The notes under the pieces were generated by a model. The model worked only from the letters and a program-made list of their open reading frames with translations, searched no databases and was not told the DNA's origin. Below, one piece after another: positions 41,946 through 55,351 of a stretch of 64,000 nt of DNA. The stretch comes from Symsagittifera roscoffensis (lineage: Eukaryota; Xenacoelomorpha; Acoela; Convolutidae), in contig NC_087070.1 in assembly GCF_963678635.1 (NCBI RefSeq), positions 20,197,461 through 20,261,460 on the forward strand. The letters are read 5' to 3'. Each line of letters starts with the position of its first letter. Positions within the stretch are counted from its first letter, which is position 1. Both the position numbers and the translations under genes were made by a program.

Positions 41946-42599
41946 AACTAAAAAACAACAAAAAATGGTGCAACCAATTAAGCGAAATCCTTGTTGACAC
42001 TGAAGAAAAATAATTTTTTTTATAACGGTATTTTGAGGGTATTTACTGACATTTAGGACTCGAATGGGCCATATATCAACGTTGTTTGGTATAAAGCTCT
42101 GCGATTTGACGAAGCATTTCTTGTTTTGGCTCTTTTTCCTCCCTAATTAGTCGGCATGTCAATTTTTTTGACAATCGGAAAACGTGAACAAAAGTTTTTT
42201 TTGTAAACTTTTGCCGGTGGGGTGGGAAAAGGAAAACGAGCCCTTGTTTTGACAGCAGCTTTTTTTCTTCCACGAATACTTTCATGGTTATCTACTACTT
42301 TTATGGGATTCATGCCCGATTGGCATTGTAAACAATTTGGGTTGCACGTGCGGTTTGCTTTGCAAAGAAAAATGGATCTCAGATCAAACCAAACTGACCA
42401 GTGAAACTGTGCGCGTAGGGGGCCTGAAAAAAATTTTACCCAAGAGTGGGTTTTTGGACTGGTTTTGGGGAAACATTTTGAAAGAACACTCCAATGGATC
42501 CCTATTGGTGGACACTTGGGCTGGATTGAAGGCATCCAGATTCAACTAAGTCTTGGAGCGGCTTGTTGAACTTGGCGAGATCAATCTAGATTTTCTCTT

Positions 42600-45500
42600 G
42601 GCGAGATCTCAAGTTTTTTCCGGCAAGTTGCCAAAAATGACACGGAAAACGTCTAATAAACAGAATGAAAGTGTTTCATTACTTGAAGATTCCGAATATC
42701 CATGTAAACTTTGCGGAAATGGATAGGAAATTAATTGTCATTCGTCTGACATTTGCGAAAATTGGTTTCATGATGACTGTAACAAATTGCCTAAGGAAGT
42801 TCTCCAAATTTTAGGCAATGTAAAAGGTACATTCCGGAACTGCGAGGATTATTTAGGCTTAAACTAAAAAATGATGAAATAAAACATTCTTTTGAGAAAA
42901 TCACAAAGAAATCCAAAACGCAAATTCAGCGATCTCAAAAGATTAAGCCAATGTAAATTTTTCAATTAAAAGAACAACGACTAAATAATGACAATTCAGA
43001 AAGAAACTTCAGAAATAAAAACTTTGCTTCTCCGAAGCAGTCCATTAGAACAAGTAGCGATTTTTTGTCAATTGAGAGAGATTTTGGCATTTTGCGCAAA
43101 ATAAATCAAAACAGAGCAATTGATCTACAACAATTAAAACTGCTCCCGCTCCAAGCCAAGCTAAAACAAACTCTAGTTTTATTGGAGAAAAAATAATAAT
43201 ATACAGATTAGCAAAAAATATTCAGGACGAGAAAATTGTATAAATTGAAAGGAAAAGATTTAGTTTGCTGCAAATATTCAGAGATAGTCTGGAACTTAAA
43301 GAAATTACTGTGACTGACTGTTTCAGACTTGGTAAAGAACAACCATACAAATCAAGATCTCTTGTCTTTTACATTCCATCTGCTTGTCATCATAGACCTA
43401 TTATTCTGTCATTGAGAAAGCTGAAGAGTTCGAGTATGTATATCAAGGATATAACGATTTATGCGGACTATCAGATCAAAATGAAAAATCTGAAATATAA
43501 ATACGATTTGAATTTTTTCATTCAAAAAGAAAAATCAGAATTCAAAACAAAGGCTGAGAGCATTGTTTTCGGCTCTCACGCAATTGGTTGTATCTAAAAG
43601 TTATTGGTAAAGGGAACAGTTCCTCTTGACTACTAAATGACATATAATTTTTGTCAAGTAACTGCAGATCAGTTTTAATAATTGAGTGGAAATCAAGGTT
43701 AACAATTTAATGCGAATCCATCAACCTGACATTGTTGCCCTAAATGAATTATGGTTGCATAAACATGTTGAAAATAATGCAGTCATCTGCACAGATGTAT
43801 ATAAAGTATTTCGCCGTTCTGATAGGAAAACTGGACCTCATGGAGGAGTCATAATATATATTAAATGTCATCGACGATCAATCAGTTATTTTTGACTTTG
43901 TTTCATATTTTTTTGTGAAGCTGAATAAAGTAAAACTTTGGTAACAGCCATTCACAATCCACCGCATGGCAGTCTTTATATTCTATACGGAATAAAATTT
44001 GAAAATTTTTTGAGTGAAGTGATGGTAGAATCTAAATTGAACACAACGCACTGGAGTTTATGCGGCAATCTGAACTTTACTTCAGTTGACTGGAAAATTT
44101 TATGAAGTGATGAACAACGTGAAACCAGTTTTTTGAAATCAATTGGAAAGATCAATCTCAATAATTTTTTTAGCGAGACGTATTTTTAACAGACAATCCG
44201 TTTTTTGGTAATAACTTCGAAAAAAGCAAAGCCCCTCAGATCATTCTGCACTTTTCTCTCAAATAGCATTTGAAAATGAAATAGAATAGATAAATCTAAG
44301 CCGTTACTGTATCGGTAAAGCAGATTCAGACTCCGAGATTGAGTTTGTTTTTCTTAAACGACAGACTTCATTGCCCAATTTATGCATGTCGCATGATTGA
44401 AACGTTCTATGGGTTGTGTTATCAAGCCGTTAACAAATAAATTCTAAAAGAGACAATTAGTCGTTCTAAATCCCCCCCCATTGGATGCCATTACACTCAA
44501 TAAATGCTGAAAATTGTCTTCAGACGGCATTGAAACAAAATTGTTCTTAGGAGAAAGTTGAACGCTGCTAGCATGATTTGAATGATTAGTTAGAACTAGA
44601 CAAAACCGTTTACTTTGAGTCAATGAAAGACTTCGACTTAAAAATGACTTTCACTTTTCTCAGAACGATAAAGAGAAAGGCAAAAGTATCCAAGAAAAAG
44701 TCATACTAAAGTACCAGTTTATGCTCTGATTGTGTGAGGTTTTTAATGAGATTTTTGCATCTGTGTAGAAAATAGACAACGAACCATTGATTTTTCAAAA
44801 CTAAAATTTTTCAGATAATTTTGTTTCGCAATGCGAAATTCTTAAGGAATTGAGTGAACGCAAATCAAATAGAAATTCAGGTGATGGAATATCTCCCAGC
44901 ACAATAAATTTTGTTTTCAATTCTGTTTGAATGATATTGCTGAAATGTTTCATTCCATAGTCAGTAATAAATAGTTTCCAGATATAATTTCCATTGTTTC
45001 TAAAAAAAAGCGCACATTAATGCTTTACACAAAAAATTTCTCGTATGAACAGTGAAAAATAGCGGTCCATTTCAATACTTCCAGCACTCGCGCTTATTTT
45101 TGAACGAGTTTTGTATTAAAAGAAAAAAGGGTTCATTCAAAGAAAATGTAAAACCCAATATGGGTTTAGAAAACATCATTCGATTGTGACAAATCTTATG
45201 ATGTAATATGATGTTGTATCCAAGAAATTAGAGCCAGGAGAATTACCTCTGACGTTGGTTTTAGAAAATGCGAAAGCTTTCGATTTTTTTAATCTATAAC
45301 ATCGACCATGAGTTTTTTCAACTTTCGACCATGAATTTTTTCGACCATGAGTTTCTTCAATTTGCATCTGATCTCACAAACAGAAAACAAATAATTTTTC
45401 TTCGTAATACACTGTCTCGTTCCCGCAATATAACAAGGGGTGGTCCACACGGATCAATTTTTGCAGTGCTCTTGTTTTCTTTATTTGTAAACGATATGCC

Positions 45501-46700
45501 AGAAATTATTGAAAACCCTTCCATTTTATAAGCTGACGATACAAAAATTAGTGAAAAATGGTTTGAGTTTTCTTCGGTTCAAACAGATTTACACCTGTAA
45601 TAACCTGGGCAGCAAAAAACAGAATTGAATTCATTTTTGACAAAATTGAAAAAAAAAGTAGTTTTCAAAAATCAATCAAGCGATACCCTTTAAGCGATTT
45701 TTTTATCTATTGATGGAGAACAAAAATTTATAAAAGATACGGCAAAAGATTTTGGTGTTTTTCTTCGTAATACATTGTCTCGTTCCCGCAATATAACAAG
45801 GGGTGGTCCACATGGATCAATTTTTACAGTGTTCTTGTTTTCTTTATTTCTAAACGATATGCCAGAAGTTATTGAAATTCCTTCCATTTTATAAGCTGAC
45901 GATACAAAAATTAGTGGAAATTGGTTTGAGTTTTCTTCGGTTCAAACAGATTTACACCTGTAATAACCTGGGCAGCAAAAAACAGAATTAAATTCAATTT
46001 TGACAAAATTTAAAAAAAAATTAGAGTTCAAAAATCAATCAAGCGATACCCTTTAAGCAATTTTTTATCTATCGATGGAGAACAAAAATTTATAAAAGAT
46101 ACGGCGAAAGACTTTGGTGTTTGTTGCAATTTCAAAATTTCAAGGATATACCACATCATCGAAAGGCTTAAAAATGCAAACATGCACAATAAATACATCA
46201 GAAGATCTTCCCCAAACTCACTGACTAGCTCTGTTTGGGTTTCGTTTTTTTTTCTAGAAGGTGCATACTAATAATAGTTTTTTTATGCATCTCCAGTTTG
46301 TTTTGCGACTAAAAACCAATGAAAAAGAATAGAAATATTTCAACGACGATGCACAAAATGGTGCTACAAAAACATGGTTTGAATGATGAGGATTATGTTT
46401 TTACTTGAATAAAAGCAAACTGTTGCCAATTTCACTGACGTTATTTGAAAACGATTCAATTTTACTGAATAACATTTTTAATTAAGAGTTGCCGATAATT
46501 TTTTTGATTTTTGGAGAATCGACAACTGCCCTGATTCAAATCGAACGGGAAACAATACATTTTTGAGAATGCCAATGATAACACGGAACAACTTTGTGAA
46601 ATTTTTTTACAGTGTCGCAGAAATGTCAAACACCCTCGCGAGATTGGACAATCTGCCTGGCTATGATCCTTTTCAAGAAACTGTAATCTTTAGAAAGTTT
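42600..46700 (+). mobile_element. Degenerate non-LTR retrotransposon (PHD, endonuclease, RT)
   Basis: Plus-strand fragments appear in LINE order. At 42700-42850 is a Cys/His array like the PHD finger of some LINE ORF1 proteins (CKLCGN ... WFHDDCNKLP). At 43265-43597 is an ORF1-like block (TDCFRLGKEQPYKSRSLVF). At 43686-43895 is the endonuclease start (HQPDIVALNELWLHKH, GPHGGVIIYIK), and near 44040-44160 the endonuclease end (LCGNLNFTSVDWK). RT motifs follow: near 45430-45500 GGPHGSIFAVLLFSLFVNDMP and at about 45530 ADDTKIS. Many stops and frameshifts make it inactive. Part of the RT block is tandemly duplicated (45394-46121). The 5' and 3' ends are unclear. Confidence 0.65.
45394..46121 (+). 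repeat. 364-bp tandem duplication inside a LINE RT domain
   Basis: Two head-to-tail copies (about 45394-45757 and 45758-46121) carry the same RT segment. Both start TTCTTCGTAATACA, both contain the GG-PHGSIF..LLFSLF-NDMPE..E and ADDTKIS codons, and both end in a GATACGGC(A/G)AAAGA(T/C)TTTGGTGTTT stretch. They differ at a few percent of sites by eye, so the duplication arose after the element had already lost function, or shortly before. Confidence 0.8.
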
Positions 46701-46879
46701 GGTTGACAAACTAGAAACATTTAAATACTCAATTTATCCGGATTCATGGTTTTTAAGTTTATTTTATGAACTTTGTTATCAATGACTAAGAGCAACTAAA
46801 ACCCACCTTGCAGGCTAAATGCAATTTTATTGTTATTATGATTATTATTATAACAACTTACAGATTCCGTCACAAAGTT

Positions 46880-47240
46880 CCCCATTACGACGTCAGTCTT
46901 TTGAACTCATTATGGACAGTTTTTGGTGGAGATTGTAGAAATTTTTAATAGCCTATTTGTCAACGGGTAATTTTAGTAGATCGTTTACAAGTTAGCTTCC
47001 GTTTTAAGAAACAGCTATCTTCCAGAGTCTCTGAATGCTTCGAAACGTTCAAGATGACAATTCTACTTGGTGTGCTAAAGTACTACGGTCTGTTGACACA
47101 TATTTGATGGACCGAAAAAATCAAGTAAATAACGTTGCAGTTTCATGATATTTTGAATTTGAACTAGAAAATACATATTTTTTGACTTTTCTATTTGAAA
47201 TTTGATAATTTCAAATGAATAGCTAACCAGAACGTTTAAA
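46880..47240 (+). repeat. LINE-like fragment related to repeat F
   Basis: GTGCTAAAGTACTACGGTCTG and following sequence parallel GTGCTAAAGCATTGCGGTCTG near 19,752. The conceptual reading YLMDRKNQVNNV resembles an RT segment, but only weakly. Confidence 0.4.
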
Positions 47241-47569
47241 AGTATTCATTCTGTTGCTTGCTGACTTTTAGCGTTGAAACAATTTGTAGTTGCAATATAA
47301 ATGTTTTTGAAAATTAACTGATTCAGCTTTTTTTGTACAAAAAACCCATTGTGCCTTCTAAAAAATTTCAACATATCTTTAAAAACCTGTATTTGTAGTT
47401 TGCTTTCAAAATCGGAGATAGCTGAAACTGCCTGTCTTCTTGTATTTTTGCTAGCTGAAGAATTGTCTGCTTTTGCGATGAATTGATCGTATTGATTACC
47501 TGGTTTTAGTATCATTGATATCCGGGTTGACCAAAACTTTTTATCATACCTTTTCCACATATGAGAAAC

Positions 47570-48177
47570 TTCTTGTCATAGAATTTCATACAATTTCATA
47601 CTTACAGAAAATTGTATAAAATTTCTATTTTAAGCATTTTTCCATATATGAAAATTGTGTGATAGATATTTTTCCATAAGTCAAAAATTTATTTTTTTAT
47701 TTCATTTGAACATATTTTAATTCTGGAAAAACCGTTTCAAAACTTAAAAAACCGTTCTTAAAAGATAAACTGGCATTTTGCGGGACTAAATAACATTTAT
47801 AAAGAGAAAGCAATTTCGTAAGAAATTTTTTTGGCATATTTTTTATCTGCCTATAATTTTCTCTTTTATGCCCAAAACTTTTCTAGTTTATATTGTCTTG
47901 AGACGAAATCTTGCTAAAATTTTACTGGGTTGCACATCTTCTTCAAAATTTTTTAAATTGCGTCCAAATTTTAACAAAAAGCATTCTGAGCTGAAATGGT
48001 GCACTTTGTTAAATTGCGTGGTATTTTAAAACTTTGAAAATCAGTTTGTATGCAGTTTTTGCGATCACTGGCTGAAGCTACATTTTCTGTTTTTGACATT
48101 TCGCGTAATTTTTTTTTTGTAAATTTGTTCGGGTTTAGCTTTTTTGTTTGAACCATGCCACTCAGTAAGAAGAGAAA
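47570..48177. other. No gene seen
   Basis: AT-rich sequence with no supported ORF, RNA gene or repeat boundary. Confidence 0.4.
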
Positions 48178-48179
48178 AT

Positions 48180-49330
48180 AAATGATTATAATGGATTTTT
48201 ATATTCAGTCTCCATAAGTTTCAAAACAAAATAATTATAATCGATTAAAAATGGATTTTAATGTCATTATTTTTCAAAAAAAAAGAAAACCATTAAAATC
48301 GTTTATAATCGATTATAATGGATTATTTTTTGAACATTTTTTTCTGAAATGTTATTGTATGATAATCCATTTTAATCGGTAATAATCCATTATTATTCAA
48401 CATATGTCGGCGCTTCATTTCGTTTTATTTTATTTTTGTTTTGTTTTGTGTGCTTTTCAGTTGGTATCTTTTATTACTGTTTACTGTTTACTGATTACTT
48501 TCTTACTGTTTTCTGCTTGATTTCTTACTGTTTACTCTTTACTTCAGGGGCGGATAGGGGAGGCTACTTGTCTCCTCAGGGGTTCGATCTCCTGCCGAAA
48601 ATAAACTTCGGCAACAATAAATTTTAATTTTGAGGGAGGAACGCGCGCCGAAAAAACGCGATTAAAAAGCCGTTTTTGGTCTGTTTTCAAATTTTGCCTG
48701 CGGCGCACAAAATTTGGACAAACAGGGTCTTTTAGCTGCTTAAGTAGAGCTCGGATAATCAATTTGGTCGACCTAAATTTTCGAAATTTTTTTGAAAATA
48801 GGCGCGCCCCCTCGTGAAAATCCTTGATCCGCCCATGGTTTACTGAGTTCTTAGTTATTATTGATTTTTACTGTGCTTTCATGAAGAATCATAATATTTT
48901 GATAGAAAAAGGGATTATGATCTATTATAATAGATTATAATAGATTATAAAAAAATTTCGAAAAAATTATAACTTTTTTGCAACTGTAGAAGCCCTCTTA
49001 GAGCTTTTTTGAGGATGATTTATTAGGCTTAGATCATGCAGGCAGATCGCTTCGGTTTTTTAGGTGCCCGCACTCAGTAAAATTTAGAAATAATCGATTA
49101 TATTACAATTATAATTGTACTTTTATCAAAATTGTAATTAATTATAAGCGCCAAAATTAGATGTTTAAACGACGTATAATCCGTTATGATGATATCATTT
49201 TTCGCGACATTATAATAATAATTTATAATCAATTATAATTGAATATAATTTTTCGGAAAATTATTTATAATCTCTTATAAACTCTTGTATTCTATTATAA
49301 TATATTATAATAGATAATAATCCTTTTTTC
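48180..49330. repeat. AT-rich palindromic array, interrupted by a hAT-like element
   Basis: TAATCGATTATAAT and TATAATAGATTATAATAG runs on both sides of 48,545-48,837, plus a TTTACTG-rich stretch at 48,470-48,545. Confidence 0.65.
48545..48837. mobile_element. hAT-like non-autonomous element, shorter copy
   Basis: Starts CAGGGGCGGATAGGGG and ends GATCCGCCCATG. Flanks CTTTACTT and GTTTACTG share six central bases, so the duplication is decayed. It interrupts a TTTACTG-rich, palindrome-bearing repeat. Confidence 0.65.
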
Positions 49331-49859
49331 TGTCAAAAATCTCGGAAAGTGAGTTTTCTTGTCACTCTTTGGTTCATCTGAATACAGTTTTACCAAGAAA
49401 CAAAAGCTTAATAGAGATCCCTTTATGTTAGATGAAAGAATCCCGCGGTAGGTGAAACATAAATGCTCTATATAAACCATGAAGATAAAGCAGAGTGCTA
49501 ATATTTTGATGGTCAAAAAGCTTAAAATGTACATCATGAAAGAACTGTAATCAAAAAAAGTGAAAAAGTAAACACGTTATAAATTTGAATTGATTTGAAA
49601 ACTGTTAAAACAATTTTCCCATTTGCTACTTCAACTACGTCTACGAAAAGCATAAAATATAAACAATTCATGTGCAAGGTCGAAGACAAATGGACAGACA
49701 AAAGAGATTATAAACAATTATCGTCATTTCGAATGGATTTTTTTCTGCAAAACAAATGAATTGGAAATTCGGATAAAAACAATCGATTATAATAGATCAT
49801 ATTGTATTATAATTGATTATATTTGATCACAAAAAGAGAGATTATAATTAATCTTAAAT

Positions 49860-50607
49860 CAATTTTTTCTTAATTTTTGTAAGACTGGTGCTAAAACTAC
49901 ACTATAATTGATTTTTAACGCTTGAAACTGGATGCTGGTGATCTTATTTATAATATTCTCCGTAGAGTTCTACATGCTCACTCATTATTATGCTATTACA
50001 AATTTAGGCAGTTACGATTAATGATAAGAACTCAATGTTTACTGGTAATCATGCTAGATATATACTGAAATCTTTCACAGGCTTAAAATTGGCACAAGCT
50101 GCAAAAATTCTGCACCAACGGTTCAAAATCAATCCTAAAATTACATGGATGAAAAAAAACTACAAGAAGACTGGCTGAAAAAATCAATATCGTTCAAAAA
50201 GCGACGAAAATTTTAATCAACTTATATTCTGACGGAACAGCAGAGAAGCGATCAATGGGTTAATTAAAATTTTTCACTTTTACTGATTTTCACAACAGTT
50301 TATTGATGTTTTTGCAGACAAAATTAGAATTTCAAAATGTTTTAAAAGAAAATCTAACGTTCTAATCTTCATATTTTTGCGGGTTGCAACAAAAAATTTA
50401 AAAAACAAAAACTAATAGTTTTTAAACCACCTTTAAAGTATGTGTGTGTTTGCCTGTACAGAGATTCTGAAAATCTATGGTTTTTGAAGATGTAACTCTT
50501 GTTCACATGTTTTGTTTCTTATTCAATCAACAATTTTTTAAAACTTACAACAAGATTGTATTAAACTTTTTTGCTCTATGCTAATATACAAAATGTCTAA
50601 TTGTTGT
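49860..50607. other. No gene seen
   Basis: AT-rich unique-looking sequence between palindromic repeats and a family A copy. Confidence 0.4.
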
Positions 50608-51101
50608 GACTTTTGTAAAGAAAGTAACGAAATATTTGAGCTTGGGGTGGGTTTTTTTTCTTCAGACAAGTTTCGACTTTTTAGCTAGCCATTTTTGACG
50701 GGATTTTTGAATTTCATACAAAAGGTATTATTGTGCTGAGCTTAGATTTGAAAAATAATTTTATCTGAGATCGTCTTTTTGTAAATTTATGGGTATTTAA
50801 AAACAACCATTTTGGACAATTAACTCGCAATATAATTCGCGCTATTCACGCGTAAGCGGATATTTAATCCAAGATAGAAATCATTCCAAATTGGTCGAAG
50901 GAAGCTTAATTATCACTTTGTACGTTATATGGCGTGAGGGGGTTGATTTTTACAAAAAAAAATTCAATTTTTTTTTTAATTTTTCCTTTTTTTTTCTTTT
51001 TCTTTTTTTATATTTAGATTTTTCATGTTATCACTGCTTCATAGACCTTAGAAGGCAGTCGGAACATTCAGGGCTTCGCCTTGATACGAACAGTCTTGTT
51101 C
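50608..51101 (+). repeat. Family A dispersed repeat (copy 4, diverged)
   Basis: Recognisable by AAAGTAACGAAATATTTGAG, CACGCGTAAGCGG and CTTCGCCTTGATACGAACAG. More diverged than the other copies. Confidence 0.75.
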
Positions 51102-52242
51102 TAGAGTTGTTATTCCATCTTCTTTACAAATCATGATGCAAATATGTCGTGGGGTGTATGTTTCACACACTTTCCAGCTACATCAGACATCACTTATACG
51201 GCATTGGGCGTGGACCTAGAAAAAAACTTATTTCAGTCGTGATTTGAATTAAAGTCTTGACATAATGTTCCGGCGACATTCATTAAACAACTACAAAAAC
51301 TACAAAACTACAACAGCGCTCTTTGAAAAATGAAATACAAACGAAGAAATTTTAAAATTGTTTCCGATTTGGAGAATACTTTTGGTTTTTTCCTAAATTT
51401 TGCCAAGGCAGCTCTAAAGGAAGCTTTTTTAAACTTTCACTTCAAGATCTAGTTAGTTTAAATATCTAGTTATAATAGCTCGCTTTACTTGCTCGAAGAT
51501 TCTTTGAGGTATCTAATTTTGCGTAGAAAACAAAAATACAAGAAAACTAATACTCAGCCAAAGACAGAAGTACCTCCGCATTTTCAATAGTCGGAAAAAA
51601 ATTATCTATCTGTTGGAAAAGTAGTCATACATAATAATGCATGTTTCAGAATTTTTTACCTGTTCGTGAATGGACAATCAATATGAATACAAATCACTAT
51701 TAATCCAACTTTTAGGCGTATCTAAGACCTAATTTTTTGCAGCTCAATTCCAATGCACTTCTGATGTCTTATAACCAAGTAAGCAGAAATCAAAGAAAGT
51801 CTGTACATGGGCCTGTAGTTTTTGTAACCATGAACAGAATCTGCAAAAAAAAACGTTTGAGTTCTCTCGGCAATATTTGCACTCGGAACTGAAAATTTTA
51901 CTCATCATACGCTTCAGTAGAAGTTTTTTTCGAATAAGTTTGAGAAACAGAATTATAATTTTCAATAAAGTCAAATGATATTCAATGTAAAAAAAAGATG
52001 ACAACTTGAGCTGCAAACCGTCAAAACTAATTTTGAAATTCAAATGCTTTTTTTTGCTCAAATTCAATTTTACAATCAGCCGAATTTTGAACAAAGCGAG
52101 CACCCCGCCTGGGCTGCTTAGAAATAAAGTCAATTTTGGGCCGTATCATTAGTTTTTTAATAAGACATTTTGGTATTTGTTTTTTTGCCGGTTTGCTGCC
52201 TGAAAAAGAAGTTTATACACATGATTAAATAATTAAATTTAA
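51102..52242. other. No confident gene; 129-codon minus-strand ORF unassigned
   Basis: Lies 3' of the tetraspan gene. A minus-strand ORF at 51,744-52,133 is Lys/Leu/Phe-rich with no recognised motif and could be chance. The region may contain the 3' UTR of the tetraspan gene. Confidence 0.3.
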
Positions 52243-53652
52243 CTATAAATTAGTCTCTTGATCGAGTGGAGTCCTGGTGCCGATGATGGCGAGAGCGACA
52301 GTGACTATGAAGAGCAGAGGTGAAAGACATGCAAGGAGGAAGCCTCGTTCTAGACTCACATCCCCGAACTGGTCGGAGAGTCTGATTCTGTCTCGGAAGT
52401 CCAGACCGTAAACTGTGACTGCAGTGACAGCCAGGCAAACTGAAACTCAAAGTGCGATTTTAATATTTTAATATTTCTTATATTTTGTTCAAAAACAATA
52501 TTGTGAAGTGGGGACAATCTATGGAGCAGAGTTTTTTTTCCGCGAAAAAATGTGTCTCGCGTAATATTATATTAAGCCTTTTTTATCGAGGTTGTCTTTT
52601 TTCAGGTATTTAGAGTTTTTCCATAACACGAGCAGTTTCGTTATGTTCTGCTGCTAAGACTTAACTCTCATGGTTTTTATTTGCGGCTCGACTCATGTAA
52701 CTAACGCTTCAATTTTCATTTTGTCGACATTTTTCGAAATAGTTCCGGGTCGTAATTGCTATAATATTTAGCAAATACTCCCAATTATTGGTCCCCTTTT
52801 TCTCGGGGTTTCAGCTAAACTCGTCGTCATAATCCAGCAAGCATTTTCCCTGGAACGGCGAATTAAGTAAAAATAGATCAAATAGAAAAGAAACTAAGTA
52901 TTGGTAGAACAGAGTAACACCGAATATCTAGACGCAAATGAGGTTCGAGTTTCGTGAGGTGTTTGTGTTTTGTAATAGAATGGATGAACGAGCCCAATTG
53001 TTGAATCCAACTTTACCATGGAATAGCACGAACGAGCCCAATTGTCAACAATCGGATTGAATTCGGGCTCCATTGGAACCAAATTTTAGTTGACAACTGG
53101 CACTGAAACATGAGCTCTTCCATGGAGAATAATAGCAAAATTTTTAAATTAATTATCATTTCAGCAAAAAATTGAACTGTCTAAAGTAAACATGAAACAT
53201 TTTTTTTAAACATCGGACCATACAAGCCTTGTATGGCGCAAAGTCAGTATGGCTAATGAAGTAAATAAAACACAGAAGAACCAAAAATTTCTATAAACAA
53301 AAAAGGGAGAGGTGAAAAAAAAAGTTTTGGAAAACAAAGTTTTTTATCTTTCCAGTTTTGCTTCTCAAACTGAAATGTTGTTGGTCGCGGATTGTTGTGG
53401 GTCGCAGGTGGGGTGTTTGAAGGTAAGATGGAAGCTAATAATACTAGCCTTGTATGGTAGAAATGAGTATGACGAAGTAGTTGAGGCACTTGATGGCAGC
53501 GAAGTCCTCCTCATCTCTGATGCGCAATCCGTTATCCACCCTCTCCTGCGCACTCAGTTCACACTTCACCCCCGACTGCAGGAGGAGGAGGGAGGTGAAG
53601 GTACCCAGCACCACTGCTGTGATCAGACAACATCTGGCAGCCAGTAGCACAC
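52243..53652 (-). CDS. Claudin/PMP22-like tetraspan protein, last two exons
   Basis: Two minus-strand exons, 53449-53652 and 52243-52439. The first is preceded by acceptor TTGCACAG and encodes a membrane helix followed by a Cys (LLAARCCLITAVVLGTF, then GVKCE) and the start of the next helix (KCLNYFVILIS). The second follows TTTCAG and encodes the rest of a helix (VCLAVTAVTVYG), a loop (FRDRIRLSDQFGD), a last helix (LLACLSPLLFIVTVALAII) and a short tail ending TPLDQETNL. The LqaaR...G.kC pattern before an extracellular loop resembles claudin/PMP22/calcium-channel-gamma proteins. The phases join (1 nt + 2 nt) only if the donor is CAAG|GCTAGT, a GC donor. The upstream exon with the first helix and the W-GLW-C-C loop was not found; it may lie further right or in the gap. 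The subfamily is not assignable. Confidence 0.55.
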
Positions 53653-53825
53653 CTGTGCAATACAAATAAATTAAGATGATTTGTCTACGAAAACATATAC
53701 AAGATGTTGTGGCTGTTTTCGGAGAACTGCTTTTGTGTGCCTGGATAGCAACAGCTTCACAAAGCCAGCGCTTTGCAAGGAACCGTTTTCGTGCAATTTT
53801 TTCAAAATGTTTTCTGAGCTGGGTA

Positions 53826-54268
53826 CATGCGCGGATCTAGGAATTTCTGGAGGGGGGGGGGATTTTCAAAAAAACATTGAAAATTTTGTCGACCTTTTTT
53901 ATTTTTAGTTCGACCAAATTGATTTTCTGAGCTCTTCCAAACCACTATAAAGAGCGTAATTTGACGAAGTTTTCTGCGCCGCAGTCAAATTTTTGAAAAA
54001 AGGCCAAAAAAGGCGTTTTTAGGCACTTTTTGGAAAATTTCGACCAAAAAAATCGCGTTTTTTCGGCGCGCGCTTTTTTCGGCGCCCCCTCAAAATTAGT
54101 ATAGATTGGCGCCAAAGGCACCTTTAGAAATTTTTTAAGGTCCGTCATCCAAAAATGGATATCTCAAAATAGTACAAAGGGGGATGGGACCCTTTGGGTC
54201 GGCAGGGGGTCGAATTCCTGAGGAGAAAAAGCGTCCGCCCTCCCGCCCCCCCCCTAAATCCGCTACTG
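53826..54268. mobile_element. hAT-like non-autonomous element with 8-bp duplication
   Basis: Starts CATGCGCGGATCTAGG and ends AATCCGCTACTG. Flanked by GCTGGGTA at 53818-53825 and 54269-54276. Same interior landmarks as the 16.4-kb copy. Confidence 0.85.
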
Positions 54269-54944
54269 GCTGGGTAGTTTTGCTTCAACGACAAGCAATC
54301 ACCAGTACAGACGTTTAGACTGAGAGGCGGAGATCTTAGCCGGTTCATCATCTCTTCATTATTTCATCCAATTTTCTGTACCCTCTATAAATGTTGACGA
54401 CTGAGCTCTAAAAAAAACATATTTCATTCGTCATTTGCATTCAACAGTAAAAATCAGCATCTTTTCTCTAATAACTAGATTTGTGAGTAGTTTTTTGAAT
54501 GCAACCAATTTTTTTTGTAACGCAGATTTTTTTTCGAATAGGCTCTTCGAACATATAAGCACCTATTGAACTATTCATGAAATAGACCTGAATTATAGAC
54601 AAAGTATGTTAAGCTACCAGCCAACTTTGCGTTTTTCTCGAGGAAAATCCACAAAAAATACGTCTCTTAACTCTATTTGCAATTAAAACCGAGCAAAAAT
54701 TGTATAAGGAAAATTTATTTAGCGTAAAACATTCTCCAAGTTTATGAATAAATAATTTTTGTATCTCACTGCAGGATGACACAACATGTTTTGATAATCA
54801 GGCTGTACCAAAAAACTGAAAGTTTGCGCCAAAAATGATAATAACAGAACCAGTTTTTATGAAATTGTGCGCGCAAGCCTAGCATAACTTTTTTTCGCTA
54901 AACTATGCCTGGTTTGAACAAATTTTTTTTGATCTTATCTCAGA

Positions 54945-55351
54945 CAGGGAAAACTAGGATTTTATCTAGTGGGGGGTGGGGGATGGGAGGGGTGGGCGGA
55001 GGCCGGTTTTTCAAGAAATTTGATAATTTGTCGACTTTTTTCGGTTGTCTAAATTGAGTTTCCGAGCGCTCCCAAAACATTATATAGACGCTCTATGTGA
55101 CAAAAATTTTTAAAAAAGGGCAATTTATTGGGCACTTTTTGGAAAATTTTGACTAAATAACCTTGTTTTTTTTGGCGCGCGCTCTCCCTCAAAATTAATA
55201 TATAATTTTTAGGGCCGGTCGGCCAAAAATGGATTTCTTAATAAGTACCAAAGAGGGACCTTTTGGGTTGGCAGGTGCTGGACTGAGAGGTGAGGGACTG
55301 AAAGAAGGCGTTGCCCCCCCCCCCCCGCTCCCTCCCCGCAATCTGCCCCTG
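54945..55351. mobile_element. hAT-like non-autonomous element, diverged
   Basis: Ends CTGCCCCTG; the left end CAGGGAAAACTAGG is diverged. Flanks ATCTCAGA and ACCTCAGT match at 6 of 8 positions. The GGCGCGCGC and GGTCGGCC landmarks are retained. Confidence 0.6.
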
